The notes beneath the pieces are model-generated. The model saw only the letters and a list, made by a program, of their open reading frames with translations, ran no database searches and was not told the origin of the DNA. Below are positions 24,408-32,717 of a DNA stretch of 37,620 nucleotides, piece by piece. The DNA comes from an uncultured Fenollaria sp. (GTDB taxonomy: Bacteria; Bacillota; Clostridia; Tissierellales; Peptoniphilaceae). The stretch's first letter is position 1; each line of letters starts with the position of its first letter. The DNA is taken from the NCBI RefSeq assembly GCF_946221515.1, contig NZ_CAMJVK010000011.1, positions 1 through 37,620 of the forward strand, in the 5' to 3' direction. The translations under genes were made by a program, and so were the position numbers.

Positions 24408-26411
24408 TTATTTTATAATAAGTCCACCGTAGCTAACAAATACTTGTGCAAATACTAATGCTACTATTGTCATTAATTTAATTAGTATATTTAGAGATGG
24501 TCCTGATGTATCCTTGAATGGGTCACCAACAGTATCTCCTGTTACTGCTGCTTTGTGAGCATCTGAACCCTTTCCACCATGAACACCTGATTCAATATAC
24601 TTTTTAGCATTGTCCCAAGCTCCACCTGCGTTTGACATGAAAATCGCCATTAGAACGCCTGTTACTAATGAACCAGCAAGTAGACCACCTAAAGCTTCTG
24701 TTCCTAGAAGTATACCAACAAGTACTGGGCATACAACAGCTAGAAGTCCTGGGATAACCATTTCCTTAAGAGCTGCCTTAGTAGAAATGTCTACGCATTT
24801 GCCGTAATCAGGTTTTGCAGTTCCTTCCATGATACCAGGGATGGATTTAAATTGTCTTCTAACTTCTTCGATCATTTGGTTAGCAGCTTTACCAACTGCA
24901 TCCATAGTTAATGATGAGAATAAGAATGGTAGCATACCACCAATGAAGACACCTGCTATAGTTAATGGATTTGTTAAGTCGATCTTTTCAAGTCCAACTG
25001 CTTGTGTATATGAAGCGAATAGTGCTAGAGCTGTAAGTGCAGCTGAAGCGATGGCAAAACCTTTACCAACTGCTGCTGTTGTGTTACCAACTGAGTCTAG
25101 CTTATCTGTAATATCTCTTACATTTTCTGGAAGTCCGCACATTTCAGCGATACCACCAGCGTTATCAGCAACTGGTCCATATGCGTCAACTGCAATAGTT
25201 GTAGCAGCTGTTGCTAGTAGACCTATTGCTGCAAGTGAAATTCCGTAAAGACCATTTACTGGGCTTGCTGCTCCACCTGCTAAGAAGAATGCAGCTAATA
25301 TACCTATTGAAATAACTATCATTGGGATAGCTGTTGACATCATACCAACTGATAGACCAGCGATGATGTTTGTTGAAGCACCTGTTTCTGATTCTTCAGC
25401 AACTTTTTGAACTGGTTTATATTCAGCAGCTGTATAATATTCTGTAACTTTTGCTATGATTAATCCTACAATAACACCTGCTACTATAGCATAGAATGGT
25501 TGGATTGAGCCTAATATCTTTGTAGATAAGAAGTAAGAAGCGATTATAGTGATTATTGAGCTTCCCCAAGTAGCCATATCAAGTGCTTTTTGAGGGTTCT
25601 TATCGCCTTTTACAAATAATGTACCGATAATTGATGATACAATACCAACTGAGCATAGAGCTAGTGCAAATGCAATACCGTTGTCGCTAAATGCTAATGC
25701 ACCTAAAGTGATAGCTGAGATTATAGCTCCAACATATGATTCAAATAAGTCAGCTCCCATACCAGCAACGTCACCAACGTTATCACCAACGTTATCAGCG
25801 ATAACAGCTGGGTTTCTTGGGTCGTCTTCTGGAATACCAGCTTCAACCTTACCAACTAAGTCAGCACCAACGTCTGCAGCCTTTGTATAGATACCGCCAC
25901 CAACTCTTGCGAATAAAGCGATTGATGAAGCACCTAGACCGAAGCCTGTAACGATGTTAGCATCTTTGAATATCATCCAAACAATGCTAGTACCTAGTAA
26001 ACCTAGACCTACAACGCACATACCCATAACAGTACCGCCTGAGAAAGCAACGTTTAGAGCCTTGCCCATACCGCTTTCCTTAGCTGCGTTTGCAGTTCTT
26101 ACGTTAGCCTTAGTAGCTACTGTCATACCGATGTATCCAGCACAAATTGAGAATACCGCACCTATTAAATAACAAACGGCAGTACCGATGTTGATTGATA
26201 GAGCTAGAATTGCAAATAATACAACAATGAATATTGCTAAATATTTGTATTCTCTAGTTAAAAATGCAAGTGCACCTTCTTGAATGTAGCCAGCTATCTC
26301 CTTCATTCTGTCGTTTCCAGCATCTTGCTTAGAAACATACATAGCTTTTACTAAAGCAAATAATAGTGCTACAGCTCCAACTATAGGAGCTATGATTAAA
26401 ATTTTGTCCAT
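24408..26411 (-). CDS. hppA: Membrane-bound ion-pumping pyrophosphatase (K+-dependent, probably Na+-transporting)
   Basis: 667 residues with about 16 hydrophobic helices. It couples PPi hydrolysis to ion export. The PPi site is clear: GGGIYTKAADVGADLVGKVE, DNVGDNVGDVAGMGADLFESYVG (~207-228), TDKLDSVGNTTAAVGKG and GDTVGDPFKDTSGPS near the end. Ala 446 and Gly 449 in NTTAAVGKG are the K+-dependent signature (K+-independent enzymes have Lys/Thr). Glu 224, three residues after Asp 221 in ADLFES, is where Na+-pumping enzymes carry their Glu, so Na+ or mixed Na+/H+ transport is likely. It follows secG by 20 bases and shares its promoter. AGGAGG lies before the ATG. Confidence 0.96.
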   Translation of the reverse strand: MDKILIIAPIVGAVALLFALVKAMYVSKQDAGNDRMKEIAGYIQEGALAFLTREYKYLAIFIVVLFAILALSINIGTAVCYLIGAVFSICAGYIGMTVATKANVRTANAAKESGMGKALNVAFSGGTVMGMCVVGLGLLGTSIVWMIFKDANIVTGFGLGASSIALFARVGGGIYTKAADVGADLVGKVEAGIPEDDPRNPAVIADNVGDNVGDVAGMGADLFESYVGAIISAITLGALAFSDNGIAFALALCSVGIVSSIIGTLFVKGDKNPQKALDMATWGSSIITIIASYFLSTKILGSIQPFYAIVAGVIVGLIIAKVTEYYTAAEYKPVQKVAEESETGASTNIIAGLSVGMMSTAIPMIVISIGILAAFFLAGGAASPVNGLYGISLAAIGLLATAATTIAVDAYGPVADNAGGIAEMCGLPENVRDITDKLDSVGNTTAAVGKGFAIASAALTALALFASYTQAVGLEKIDLTNPLTIAGVFIGGMLPFLFSSLTMDAVGKAANQMIEEVRRQFKSIPGIMEGTAKPDYGKCVDISTKAALKEMVIPGLLAVVCPVLVGILLGTEALGGLLAGSLVTGVLMAIFMSNAGGAWDNAKKYIESGVHGGKGSDAHKAAVTGDTVGDPFKDTSGPSLNILIKLMTIVALVFAQVFVSYGGLIIK

Positions 26412-26431
26412 TTCTTCCTCCTATTTTATTA

Positions 26432-26650
26432 TTATAAAGCCGCTAATATCAAAGTTGTTACCATAAACACAACCGATGAAACTGTAGTTATTCTTTTTAA
26501 AAGAACATTTCTTGTAGGATTTTTAGAACCCCAAATGCTTTCAGCTCCGCCCAATGCTTGTAAGCCTTGATCGTCTCCCTCAGTAGCTGCTACTGATATA
26601 GTTAATACTAAAGCTGAAATTGCAACTAGTGCATACAATACGTAAGTCAT
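26432..26650 (-). CDS. secG: Protein-export membrane protein SecG
   Basis: 72 residues with two transmembrane helices (VLYALVAISALVLTISVAA and ITTVSSVVFMVTTLILAAL) and the typical loop GLQALGGAESIWGSK between them. SecG supports SecA-driven export through SecYEG. The ATG at 26650 has GGAGGTG 5 bases upstream; the GTG two codons earlier lies in that site and is not used. It is the first gene behind the promoter at 26684-26712 and precedes hppA by 20 bases. In Bacillus secG lies between eno and est-rnr-smpB; the same frame exists here with hppA, the MurF-like gene and ddl added. Confidence 0.95.
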   Translation of the reverse strand: MTYVLYALVAISALVLTISVAATEGDDQGLQALGGAESIWGSKNPTRNVLLKRITTVSSVVFMVTTLILAAL

Positions 26651-26683
26651 ACACACACCTCCATTCTCTCTTATAACATATCT

Positions 26684-26712
26684 ATTTTACCACAAGAACA
26701 TTTATTTTGCAA
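26684..26712 (-). promoter_or_regulatory. Sigma-A promoter of secG-hppA
   Basis: On the minus strand TTGCAA (26707-26712), exactly 17 bases, then TAAAAT (26684-26689). It lies between the eno terminator and secG, so secG is not only read through from glycolysis. Confidence 0.75.
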
Positions 26713-26872
26713 TGATTTTTTCTCATTTACTTCGATTTATGCGTAATTCATTTTGGGCCATGTTTATGGAAGTGCAAATATCGATTTGCGCGTAAATCGG
26801 CTTTTGTAAAAATCGTTTTTGCCTTGCTATTAATATAGTCTTGCCACTAAGTCAATGGCCTTCTTCAGACAC
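26713..26872. other. Intergenic segment between secG promoter and eno terminator
   Basis: No gene seen. It contains a near-palindrome, CGATTTGCGCGTAAATCG (26782-26799), and a block at 26792-26847 resembling 9412-9460. The words AAATATCGATTT (26777-26788) and GTAAAAATCGTTTT (26806-26819) recur, inverted and with small changes, at 9556-9567 and 9509-9524. Confidence 0.5.
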
Positions 26873-26900
26873 AAAAAAAGGATGAGCACGGGGCCCATCC
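26873..26900 (-). terminator. Terminator of the glycolytic operon after eno
   Basis: On the minus strand GGATGGGC pairs with GCTCATCC (one G-U) around a 5-base loop (26880-26900), followed by seven T (26873-26879). It lies about 20 bases after the eno stop. Confidence 0.9.
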
Positions 26901-26919
26901 CATATAGATTTTTTTAAAA

Positions 26920-28203
26920 TTATTTTCTTAGTATGCTCTTACCAGCGTAAACTGCTGTATCGTCAAGCATGTACTCAATTCTAAGTAGTTGGTTGTATTT
27001 TGCAACTCTTTCAGATCTTGCAGGTGCACCTGTTTTGATTTGTCCTGTGTTTAATGCGACTGATAGGTCTGCGATAGTTGTATCTTCTGTTTCACCTGAT
27101 CTGTGTGAAATAACTGCTGTGTAATGATTTCTGTGAGCCATCTCGATAGCTTCGATAGTTTCAGTTAAAGTACCTATTTGGTTAAGCTTAATTAAAACTG
27201 AGTTCGCTGTGTGAGTTTCAATACCTTTTTTGATTCTCTTTGTATTTGTAACGTATAAGTCGTCACCAACTAATTGAATCTTATCACCTAGTCTTTCAGT
27301 TAATTTCTTCCAGCCGTCCCAATCGTTTTCGTCTAAGCCGTCTTCAATTGAGTAAAGTGGATACTTGTCAACTAATTTTTCGTAGTAGTTAATCATTTCT
27401 TCGTCTGTAAGCTCTGCGTTATCGCTCTTTAAGTAATATTTCTTAGTGTCTGCGTTATATAGTTCGCTCGCAGCAACGTCAAGAGCTAAGTAGATGTCCT
27501 TGCCTGCTTCGTAGCCAGCCTTTTCTATAGCTTCGATAATAGTTTCGATAGCTTCTTCATTGCTTGATAGGTCTGGTGCATAACCACCTTCATCACCAAC
27601 GCCTGTAGCTAGTTTTCTTTCTTTAAGAACATTCTTTAAGCTATGATAAACTTCTGAGCCCATTCTAAGCGCATCTCTAAATGTTTCTGCGCCTATTGGC
27701 ATAATCATAAACTCTTGTATGTCTACGTTGTTATCAGCGTGTTGACCACCATTTAAAATGTTCATCATAGTTACCGGTAAAACTTTTGCATTAGTTCCGC
27801 CGATGTATCTATAAAGTGGCATATTTAGTTCATTTGCAGCGCATTTAGCAACTGCTAGTGACGCGCCAAGCATAGCGTTTGCACCAAGTTTGCCTTTATT
27901 TTCTGTTCCATCAAGGTTTATCATCAATTTATCAATTGATACTTGGTCTGTTACTTCCATATCAAAAATTTCTGGAGCGATAACGTTATTTACGTTGTCA
28001 ACTGCCTTTAACACGCCTTTTTTAGCGTATCTCTTTGGGTCTCCATCTCTAAGTTCTACGGCTTCATGTTCGCCAGTAGACGCTCCTGATGGGACTATAG
28101 CTGATCCGATTGCTCCTGACTCAGCTAAAACTGTTACTTCTACAGTTGGGTTAGATCTTGAATCTAAGACTTCCATAGCAAATACATCAATAATTCTACT
28201 CAT
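26920..28203 (-). CDS. eno: Enolase
   Basis: 427 residues, the standard bacterial length. Converts 2-phosphoglycerate to phosphoenolpyruvate. Seen: EVLDSRSNPTVEV at the N-terminus, SGASTGEHEAVELRD (loop that closes on the substrate), GGQHADNNVDIQEFMIMP, catalytic Glu in GDEGGYAPDL, Mg ligands in LALDVAASE, SIEDGLDENDW and VGDDLYVTN, catalytic Lys in SVLIKLNQIGTLTET, and SHRSGETEDT. It starts one base after the gpmI stop and ends the operon before a strong terminator. Confidence 0.98.
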   Translation of the reverse strand: MSRIIDVFAMEVLDSRSNPTVEVTVLAESGAIGSAIVPSGASTGEHEAVELRDGDPKRYAKKGVLKAVDNVNNVIAPEIFDMEVTDQVSIDKLMINLDGTENKGKLGANAMLGASLAVAKCAANELNMPLYRYIGGTNAKVLPVTMMNILNGGQHADNNVDIQEFMIMPIGAETFRDALRMGSEVYHSLKNVLKERKLATGVGDEGGYAPDLSSNEEAIETIIEAIEKAGYEAGKDIYLALDVAASELYNADTKKYYLKSDNAELTDEEMINYYEKLVDKYPLYSIEDGLDENDWDGWKKLTERLGDKIQLVGDDLYVTNTKRIKKGIETHTANSVLIKLNQIGTLTETIEAIEMAHRNHYTAVISHRSGETEDTTIADLSVALNTGQIKTGAPARSERVAKYNQLLRIEYMLDDTAVYAGKSILRK

Positions 28204-28204
28204 T

Positions 28205-29731
28205 TTATTCCTCCGATACCAATAGGCTCTCGCCTGTCATTTCTTTTGGCTTTTCTATATTTAATATATCTAATAATGATGGCGCTAAATCAGCTAGCAC
28301 GCCATCTTTAAGCTTATGCTTTCCGTCGTTATATAAGAAGACTGGAACTGGGTTTGTCGTGTGCGATGTGATTGGCTTACCATCGTCATCAAACATCGCC
28401 TCGCAGTTACCGTGGTCCGCTGTGATTATGGCTGTGAAGCCACATTCCTTTGCCTTTGCTAATAGTTTTGCAAGGCAGCTATCAACTGTTTCTACGGCTT
28501 TGATTATGGCTGGAACAACTCCTGTATGTCCGACCATGTCAGTGTTTGCGTAGTTTAATATGATTAGATCATAGTCACCCATGACGCTGACTAATTTATC
28601 TGTAAGCTCATAAGCGCTCATCTCAGGCTGTAAATCGTATGTCGCTACCTTCGGTGAATTGATTAAAATTCTGTCTTCACCAGAGAATTTTTCTTCACGG
28701 CCGCCATTGAAAAAGTATGTTACATGAGCGTACTTTTCTGTTTCAGCTATACGAAGCTGTTTTAGTCCGTGTTTTGAAATTACTTCACCAAGTGTATTGA
28801 CTATCGTTTCATCACCATAAGCAATGTGAACGTTTTTAAAGCTTGAGTCGTAATTAGTCATGCACACGTAATATATGTCATCTAAAAACTTTCTATCAAA
28901 GCCAGCAAAGTCTTTGTTAGTGAAAGCATCTGTGATTTGTCTTGCTCTATCCGGCCTAAAATTGATAAAGATAATGCTGTCACCAGACTTTATTTCAGTG
29001 ACTTTACCATCGTTTTCAATTGCACATGGCAAGATAAATTCATCAGTGACGTCTTCTTCGTATGATTTTTTAATCGTCTCTATTGCGTCATCTGAAACAA
29101 GTTCAGGCGCCTTAGATGTGACAGTTTTGTAATATTTTTCAGTTCTGTCATAGCGTTTGTCCCTGTCCATGGCATAGTACCTGCCGCTTATAGAGGCAAG
29201 TTTACCGCATGAATTGTTTTTCATGTAAGCAATAATTTCACTTACGTCGCTCTCGCCTGAGTGTATATCAACGTCTCTTCCGTCTAGAATTGCGTGTAAA
29301 TACGTTCTATCACCAACGCCCTCTTTTTTGCAAAGGTCTAAAAGCGCCTTGATATGATCAATGTGCGAGTGAACGCCGCCATAACTTAGTAGACCCATCA
29401 GATGAAGATTTGTATTATTTTTCTTCACGTGCTCTATCGCCTTAAGAAATTCTTCTTTTTTAAAGAAATCTCCAGTCTTTATATCTCTATTGATAAGTGA
29501 TAGGTCTTGATAAACAACTCTTCCTGAGCCAATGTTTAAGTGACCGACTTCGGAGTTACCCATCTGTCCATCTGGTAAACCAACATATTCACCGCTCGCC
29601 TGAAGTTTTGCGTGAGGGCAGTCTTTAAATAACTTATCTATAGTCGGTGTCTTGGCTCTATATACAGCGTTTGCATCGTTATCCTTGCCTATGCCGAAAC
29701 CATCTAGTATTATTAATATAGCCTTTGACAT
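28205..29731 (-). CDS. gpmI: Phosphoglycerate mutase, cofactor-independent (Mn-dependent)
   Basis: 508 residues from the ATG at 29731, with AAGGAG upstream; the 12-codon longer frame overlaps tpiA and lacks a site. Interconverts 3- and 2-phosphoglycerate through a phosphoserine. Alkaline-phosphatase-fold motifs: ILDGFGIG with metal Asp, GQMGNSEVGHLNIGSGR containing the Ser nucleophile, ILDGRDVD, FRPDRARQI, YANTDMVGHTG and TADHGNCE metal ligands. It lies one base downstream of tpiA and one base upstream of eno. The dependence on Mn is family knowledge and may relate to the DtxR-type regulator elsewhere in the window, a weak link. Confidence 0.97.
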   Translation of the reverse strand: MSKAILIILDGFGIGKDNDANAVYRAKTPTIDKLFKDCPHAKLQASGEYVGLPDGQMGNSEVGHLNIGSGRVVYQDLSLINRDIKTGDFFKKEEFLKAIEHVKKNNTNLHLMGLLSYGGVHSHIDHIKALLDLCKKEGVGDRTYLHAILDGRDVDIHSGESDVSEIIAYMKNNSCGKLASISGRYYAMDRDKRYDRTEKYYKTVTSKAPELVSDDAIETIKKSYEEDVTDEFILPCAIENDGKVTEIKSGDSIIFINFRPDRARQITDAFTNKDFAGFDRKFLDDIYYVCMTNYDSSFKNVHIAYGDETIVNTLGEVISKHGLKQLRIAETEKYAHVTYFFNGGREEKFSGEDRILINSPKVATYDLQPEMSAYELTDKLVSVMGDYDLIILNYANTDMVGHTGVVPAIIKAVETVDSCLAKLLAKAKECGFTAIITADHGNCEAMFDDDGKPITSHTTNPVPVFLYNDGKHKLKDGVLADLAPSLLDILNIEKPKEMTGESLLVSEE

Positions 29732-29732
29732 C

Positions 29733-30476
29733 TTATATCTCCTTAGCAATGGCTTCAAAAGACTCAATCTTTAGTGAAGCGCCACCAATTAAGAAACCGT
29801 CTATGTTTTCTTCTTTGGCTAAATCTGCTGCATTTGTCTCTTTAACGCTGCCGCCATAAAGTACTCTAAGCTTTGCTTCAAGGTTAGGGTTCATCGCCCT
29901 AACTTTTTCTCTAACGAAGCGGCACATTTCCTCAGCATCTTCCTTAGAAGCGCTCTTGCCAGTGCCTATAGCCCAGATTGGCTCGTAAGCGATGGCAAAT
30001 CTATCTAGCTTATCTGCATCTACGCCCACAAGGTCAGCCTTTAATTGTCTTTCAATCTTTTCAAAGTGCTTTCTATCTTCCCTTTCATACAAAGTCTCTC
30101 CAAGGCATAGAATTACTTCTACATCATCTTCAATCGCCTTGAGAACTTTTTTATTAATCATCTCGTCGCACTCTCCGAAAATCTCTCTTCTCTCAGAGTG
30201 ACCGATGATGACAAAGTCCGCTCCACATGACTTAATCATAGAAGTGCTAATCTCGCCAGTAAAGGCGCCTTTGTCTTCAAAGTAGATGTTTTGAGCACCT
30301 ATCTTAATCTCATTAAACTTTTTAGTTTTATTTGCTAAATAAATATCTGTAAATGGAACTGCGATATAAACGTCACACGAGTCATTAGGCTTTAGACTCA
30401 AGTCCTTGAAGAAGCCTTCAGTCTCCATTACGTCCATATTCATCTTCCAATTTGCAGCAAGTAAAAATTTTCTCAA
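29733..30476 (-). CDS. tpiA: Triosephosphate isomerase, probable TTG start
   Basis: Interconverts dihydroxyacetone phosphate and glyceraldehyde-3-phosphate. Seen: AANWKMN with the active-site Lys, the His in IIGHSERREIFGE, catalytic Glu in AYEPIWAIGTGKSAS, and the phosphate-binding YGGSVKETN and GFLIGGASL. I place the start at the TTG at 30476 (248 residues): AAGGAG (30483-30488) lies 6 bases upstream of it and the protein then begins MRKFLLAANWKMN, as family members do. The upstream ATG at 30497 would overlap pgk by 11 bases and contain that site inside the gene. It lies between pgk and gpmI. Confidence 0.95.
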   Translation of the reverse strand: MRKFLLAANWKMNMDVMETEGFFKDLSLKPNDSCDVYIAVPFTDIYLANKTKKFNEIKIGAQNIYFEDKGAFTGEISTSMIKSCGADFVIIGHSERREIFGECDEMINKKVLKAIEDDVEVILCLGETLYEREDRKHFEKIERQLKADLVGVDADKLDRFAIAYEPIWAIGTGKSASKEDAEEMCRFVREKVRAMNPNLEAKLRVLYGGSVKETNAADLAKEENIDGFLIGGASLKIESFEAIAKEI

Positions 30477-30486
30477 ATTTGTCTCC

Positions 30487-31671
30487 TTATTTATCATTTA
30501 TAGCAGCTATGCCAGGAAGTACCTTTCCTTCCATTAGTTCAAGTGAAGCGCCGCCACCAGTTGAAACGTGTGTGATCTTTTCTTCATAGCCAGCTTTTTG
30601 AACAGCGCTCGCACTATCTCCTCCACCGACAATAGTTGTCGCATCAGAGTTTGCAAGTGCCTTGGCAATGGCGTTAGTGCCGTTCTTAAATATATCCATT
30701 TCAAAAACGCCCATAGGTCCGTTCCAAACAATAGTCTTTGCGCCTAATAACTTTTTAGTAAATACGTCAATAGTTTCTGGTCCAATGTCAAGACCCATCA
30801 TGTCTTCTGGTATATGATTTACTTCAAAGCATTCAGCTTCAGCGTCTTCTTTTATTTCTTTAGCGCATAGAGCGTCAACTGGTAGAACCAAATCAACTTT
30901 CTTTGCATCAGCCTTTTTTAATAGTTCAAGTGCTAGCTCTAACTTGTCATCTTCAACTAAGCTCTTGCCTACATTTATGCCCTTTGCCTTTAAGAATGTA
31001 TATGCCATAGCGCCGCCTATAAGTATCTTATCAGCCTTATTTAATAGATTTTCAATTACGCCTATCTTATCAGAAACCTTTGATCCACCAAGTATAGCTA
31101 TGAATGGATGATTAGGTTCGTCAAGCTCTTTCGCCATGATATTCATTTCTTTTTCAACTAAGAAGCCTAGTGCCGATGGTAAAAATTTGCTTACGCCAAC
31201 GTTTGATGCGTGAGCTCTGTGTGAAGTACCGAAAGCGTCATTAACGTAAATATCTGCAAGCTCTGCTAGCTCTTTAGAGAAGTCTTCGTCGCATTTTTCT
31301 TCTTCTTTTCTAAATCTAGTATTTTCTAGTAAAAGAACTTCGCCTTTTTTAAGATTTTTAGCTGCTTCTTTAACTTCATCATTAACTACTTCAGGGCAAG
31401 AAATGAACTTTACATCTCTTCCAAGAAGCTTTTTTATCTCTTCCTTAACTGGTTCTAGTGTGAATTTTAAATTGTATTCGCCCTTTGGTCTACCCAAGTG
31501 GCTCATCATAATCACTTTTGCACCATTATCAAGAAGGTGCTTGATAGTAGGAAGTGACTCGTATATACGTTTATTGTCAGTGATAACGCCGTCCTTCATT
31601 GGCACGTTAAAATCACATCTCAATAAAACTGTTTTATCATCAAAATTATAATCTTTTAATGTTTTTTTCAT
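30487..31671 (-). CDS. pgk: Phosphoglycerate kinase
   Basis: 394 residues. Makes ATP from 1,3-bisphosphoglycerate. Seen: LLRCDFNVPM near the N-terminus, SHLGRPKGEYN, LLENTRFRKEE, YVNDAFGTSHRAHAS, ILGGSKVSDKIGVIENLL, the nucleotide-binding WNGPMGVFEMD and the C-terminal GGGDSASAVQKAG ... HVSTGGGASLELMEGK. The domain set and length are normal. It follows gap by 26 bases and its stop is 10 bases before the tpiA TTG start. Confidence 0.98.
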   Translation of the reverse strand: MKKTLKDYNFDDKTVLLRCDFNVPMKDGVITDNKRIYESLPTIKHLLDNGAKVIMMSHLGRPKGEYNLKFTLEPVKEEIKKLLGRDVKFISCPEVVNDEVKEAAKNLKKGEVLLLENTRFRKEEEKCDEDFSKELAELADIYVNDAFGTSHRAHASNVGVSKFLPSALGFLVEKEMNIMAKELDEPNHPFIAILGGSKVSDKIGVIENLLNKADKILIGGAMAYTFLKAKGINVGKSLVEDDKLELALELLKKADAKKVDLVLPVDALCAKEIKEDAEAECFEVNHIPEDMMGLDIGPETIDVFTKKLLGAKTIVWNGPMGVFEMDIFKNGTNAIAKALANSDATTIVGGGDSASAVQKAGYEEKITHVSTGGGASLELMEGKVLPGIAAINDK

Positions 31672-31697
31672 TATCTTTTCCTTTTATATTATAATAA

Positions 31698-32705
31698 TTA
31701 TTCTTGATCAGCAATGTATTTTGCTAGGTCAACTACTCTGTGGCTGTAACCATATTCGTTATCATACCAAGAAACTACTTTAACTAAGTTGCCTTCTATA
31801 ACTAAAGTTAAAAATGGATCGAAGATTGATGAGTGTCTGTCACCAACGTAGTCAACAGAAACAAGCTCTTCGTCAGCATATTTTAATACGCCCTTTAATT
31901 CATTTTCACTTGCTTTTTTAACAGCTTCGTTAATTTCTTCCTTAGTAACGTCTTTGTTTAATTCGAAAACAACGTCTGTTAGAGAAACTGTTGGAACTGG
32001 CACTCTAACAGCGTATCCTGTTAGTTTATCCTTTAATGAAGGGATAACTAGTGCAACTGCCTTTGCTGCTCCTGTTGTTGTAGGAACCATGGACATAGCT
32101 GCCGCTCTTGCTCTTCTGATGTCTTTGTGCTTGTGGTCAAGTAAAACTTGGTCAGAAGTGTAAGCGTGGATAGTTGTCATAAGACCTCTCTTGATACCAA
32201 AATTGTCTTCAATAACCTTTGTTAATGGTGCAAGACAGTTAGTTGTACAAGATGCGTTACTGATAACATTGTGTTTAGTCTTGTCGTATTCTTTTTCATT
32301 TACACCCATAACGATAGTTTTATCGATTTCGCCCTTTGCAGGTGCAGTTAAAATAACTTTCTTTGCTCCGCCCTTGTCAATGTGTTTGTAAAGAGTTTCG
32401 TTGTTTTTAAATGCTCCAGTTGAGTCGATAACGATGTCTACGCCATAGTCCTTCCAAGGAATTTCTGCTGGATCTCTAAATTGAGTGTTTGTGACCTTCT
32501 TGCCATCGATCATGAAGCCATCTTCACAAGCTTCACAAGAAACTGATAATCTACCATATAGAGAATCATTTCTAAATAGATGCGCAAGTGTCTTTAAATC
32601 ACCCGAAGCATTGATGTGAGCTAATTCTAGGCCATTGTTCTCTTCAACTAGAATCCTAGCTACATCTCTACCAATTCTACCAAAACCATTAATACCAACT
32701 TTCAT
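31698..32705 (-). CDS. gap: Glyceraldehyde-3-phosphate dehydrogenase, type I, with NADP-type cofactor residues
   Basis: 335 residues. GINGFGRIGR is the nucleotide-binding turn, Cys 153 in NASCTTNC the nucleophile, His 180 its partner and YDNEYGYSHRVVDL the end motif. Position in gap-pgk-tpi says it serves glycolysis. Unusual: after the second beta-strand the sequence is HINASGDLKTL, with Ala 33 where NAD enzymes have an Asp that binds the adenine ribose, and His 191-Lys 192 where they have Leu-Pro. From memory, Bacillus GapB (NADP-linked, gluconeogenic) also has INAS. So NADP or dual use is likely (inference). It starts 12 bases after the rarA stop. Confidence 0.96.
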   Translation of the reverse strand: MKVGINGFGRIGRDVARILVEENNGLELAHINASGDLKTLAHLFRNDSLYGRLSVSCEACEDGFMIDGKKVTNTQFRDPAEIPWKDYGVDIVIDSTGAFKNNETLYKHIDKGGAKKVILTAPAKGEIDKTIVMGVNEKEYDKTKHNVISNASCTTNCLAPLTKVIEDNFGIKRGLMTTIHAYTSDQVLLDHKHKDIRRARAAAMSMVPTTTGAAKAVALVIPSLKDKLTGYAVRVPVPTVSLTDVVFELNKDVTKEEINEAVKKASENELKGVLKYADEELVSVDYVGDRHSSIFDPFLTLVIEGNLVKVVSWYDNEYGYSHRVVDLAKYIADQE

Positions 32706-32717
32706 TTGTTGACCTCC

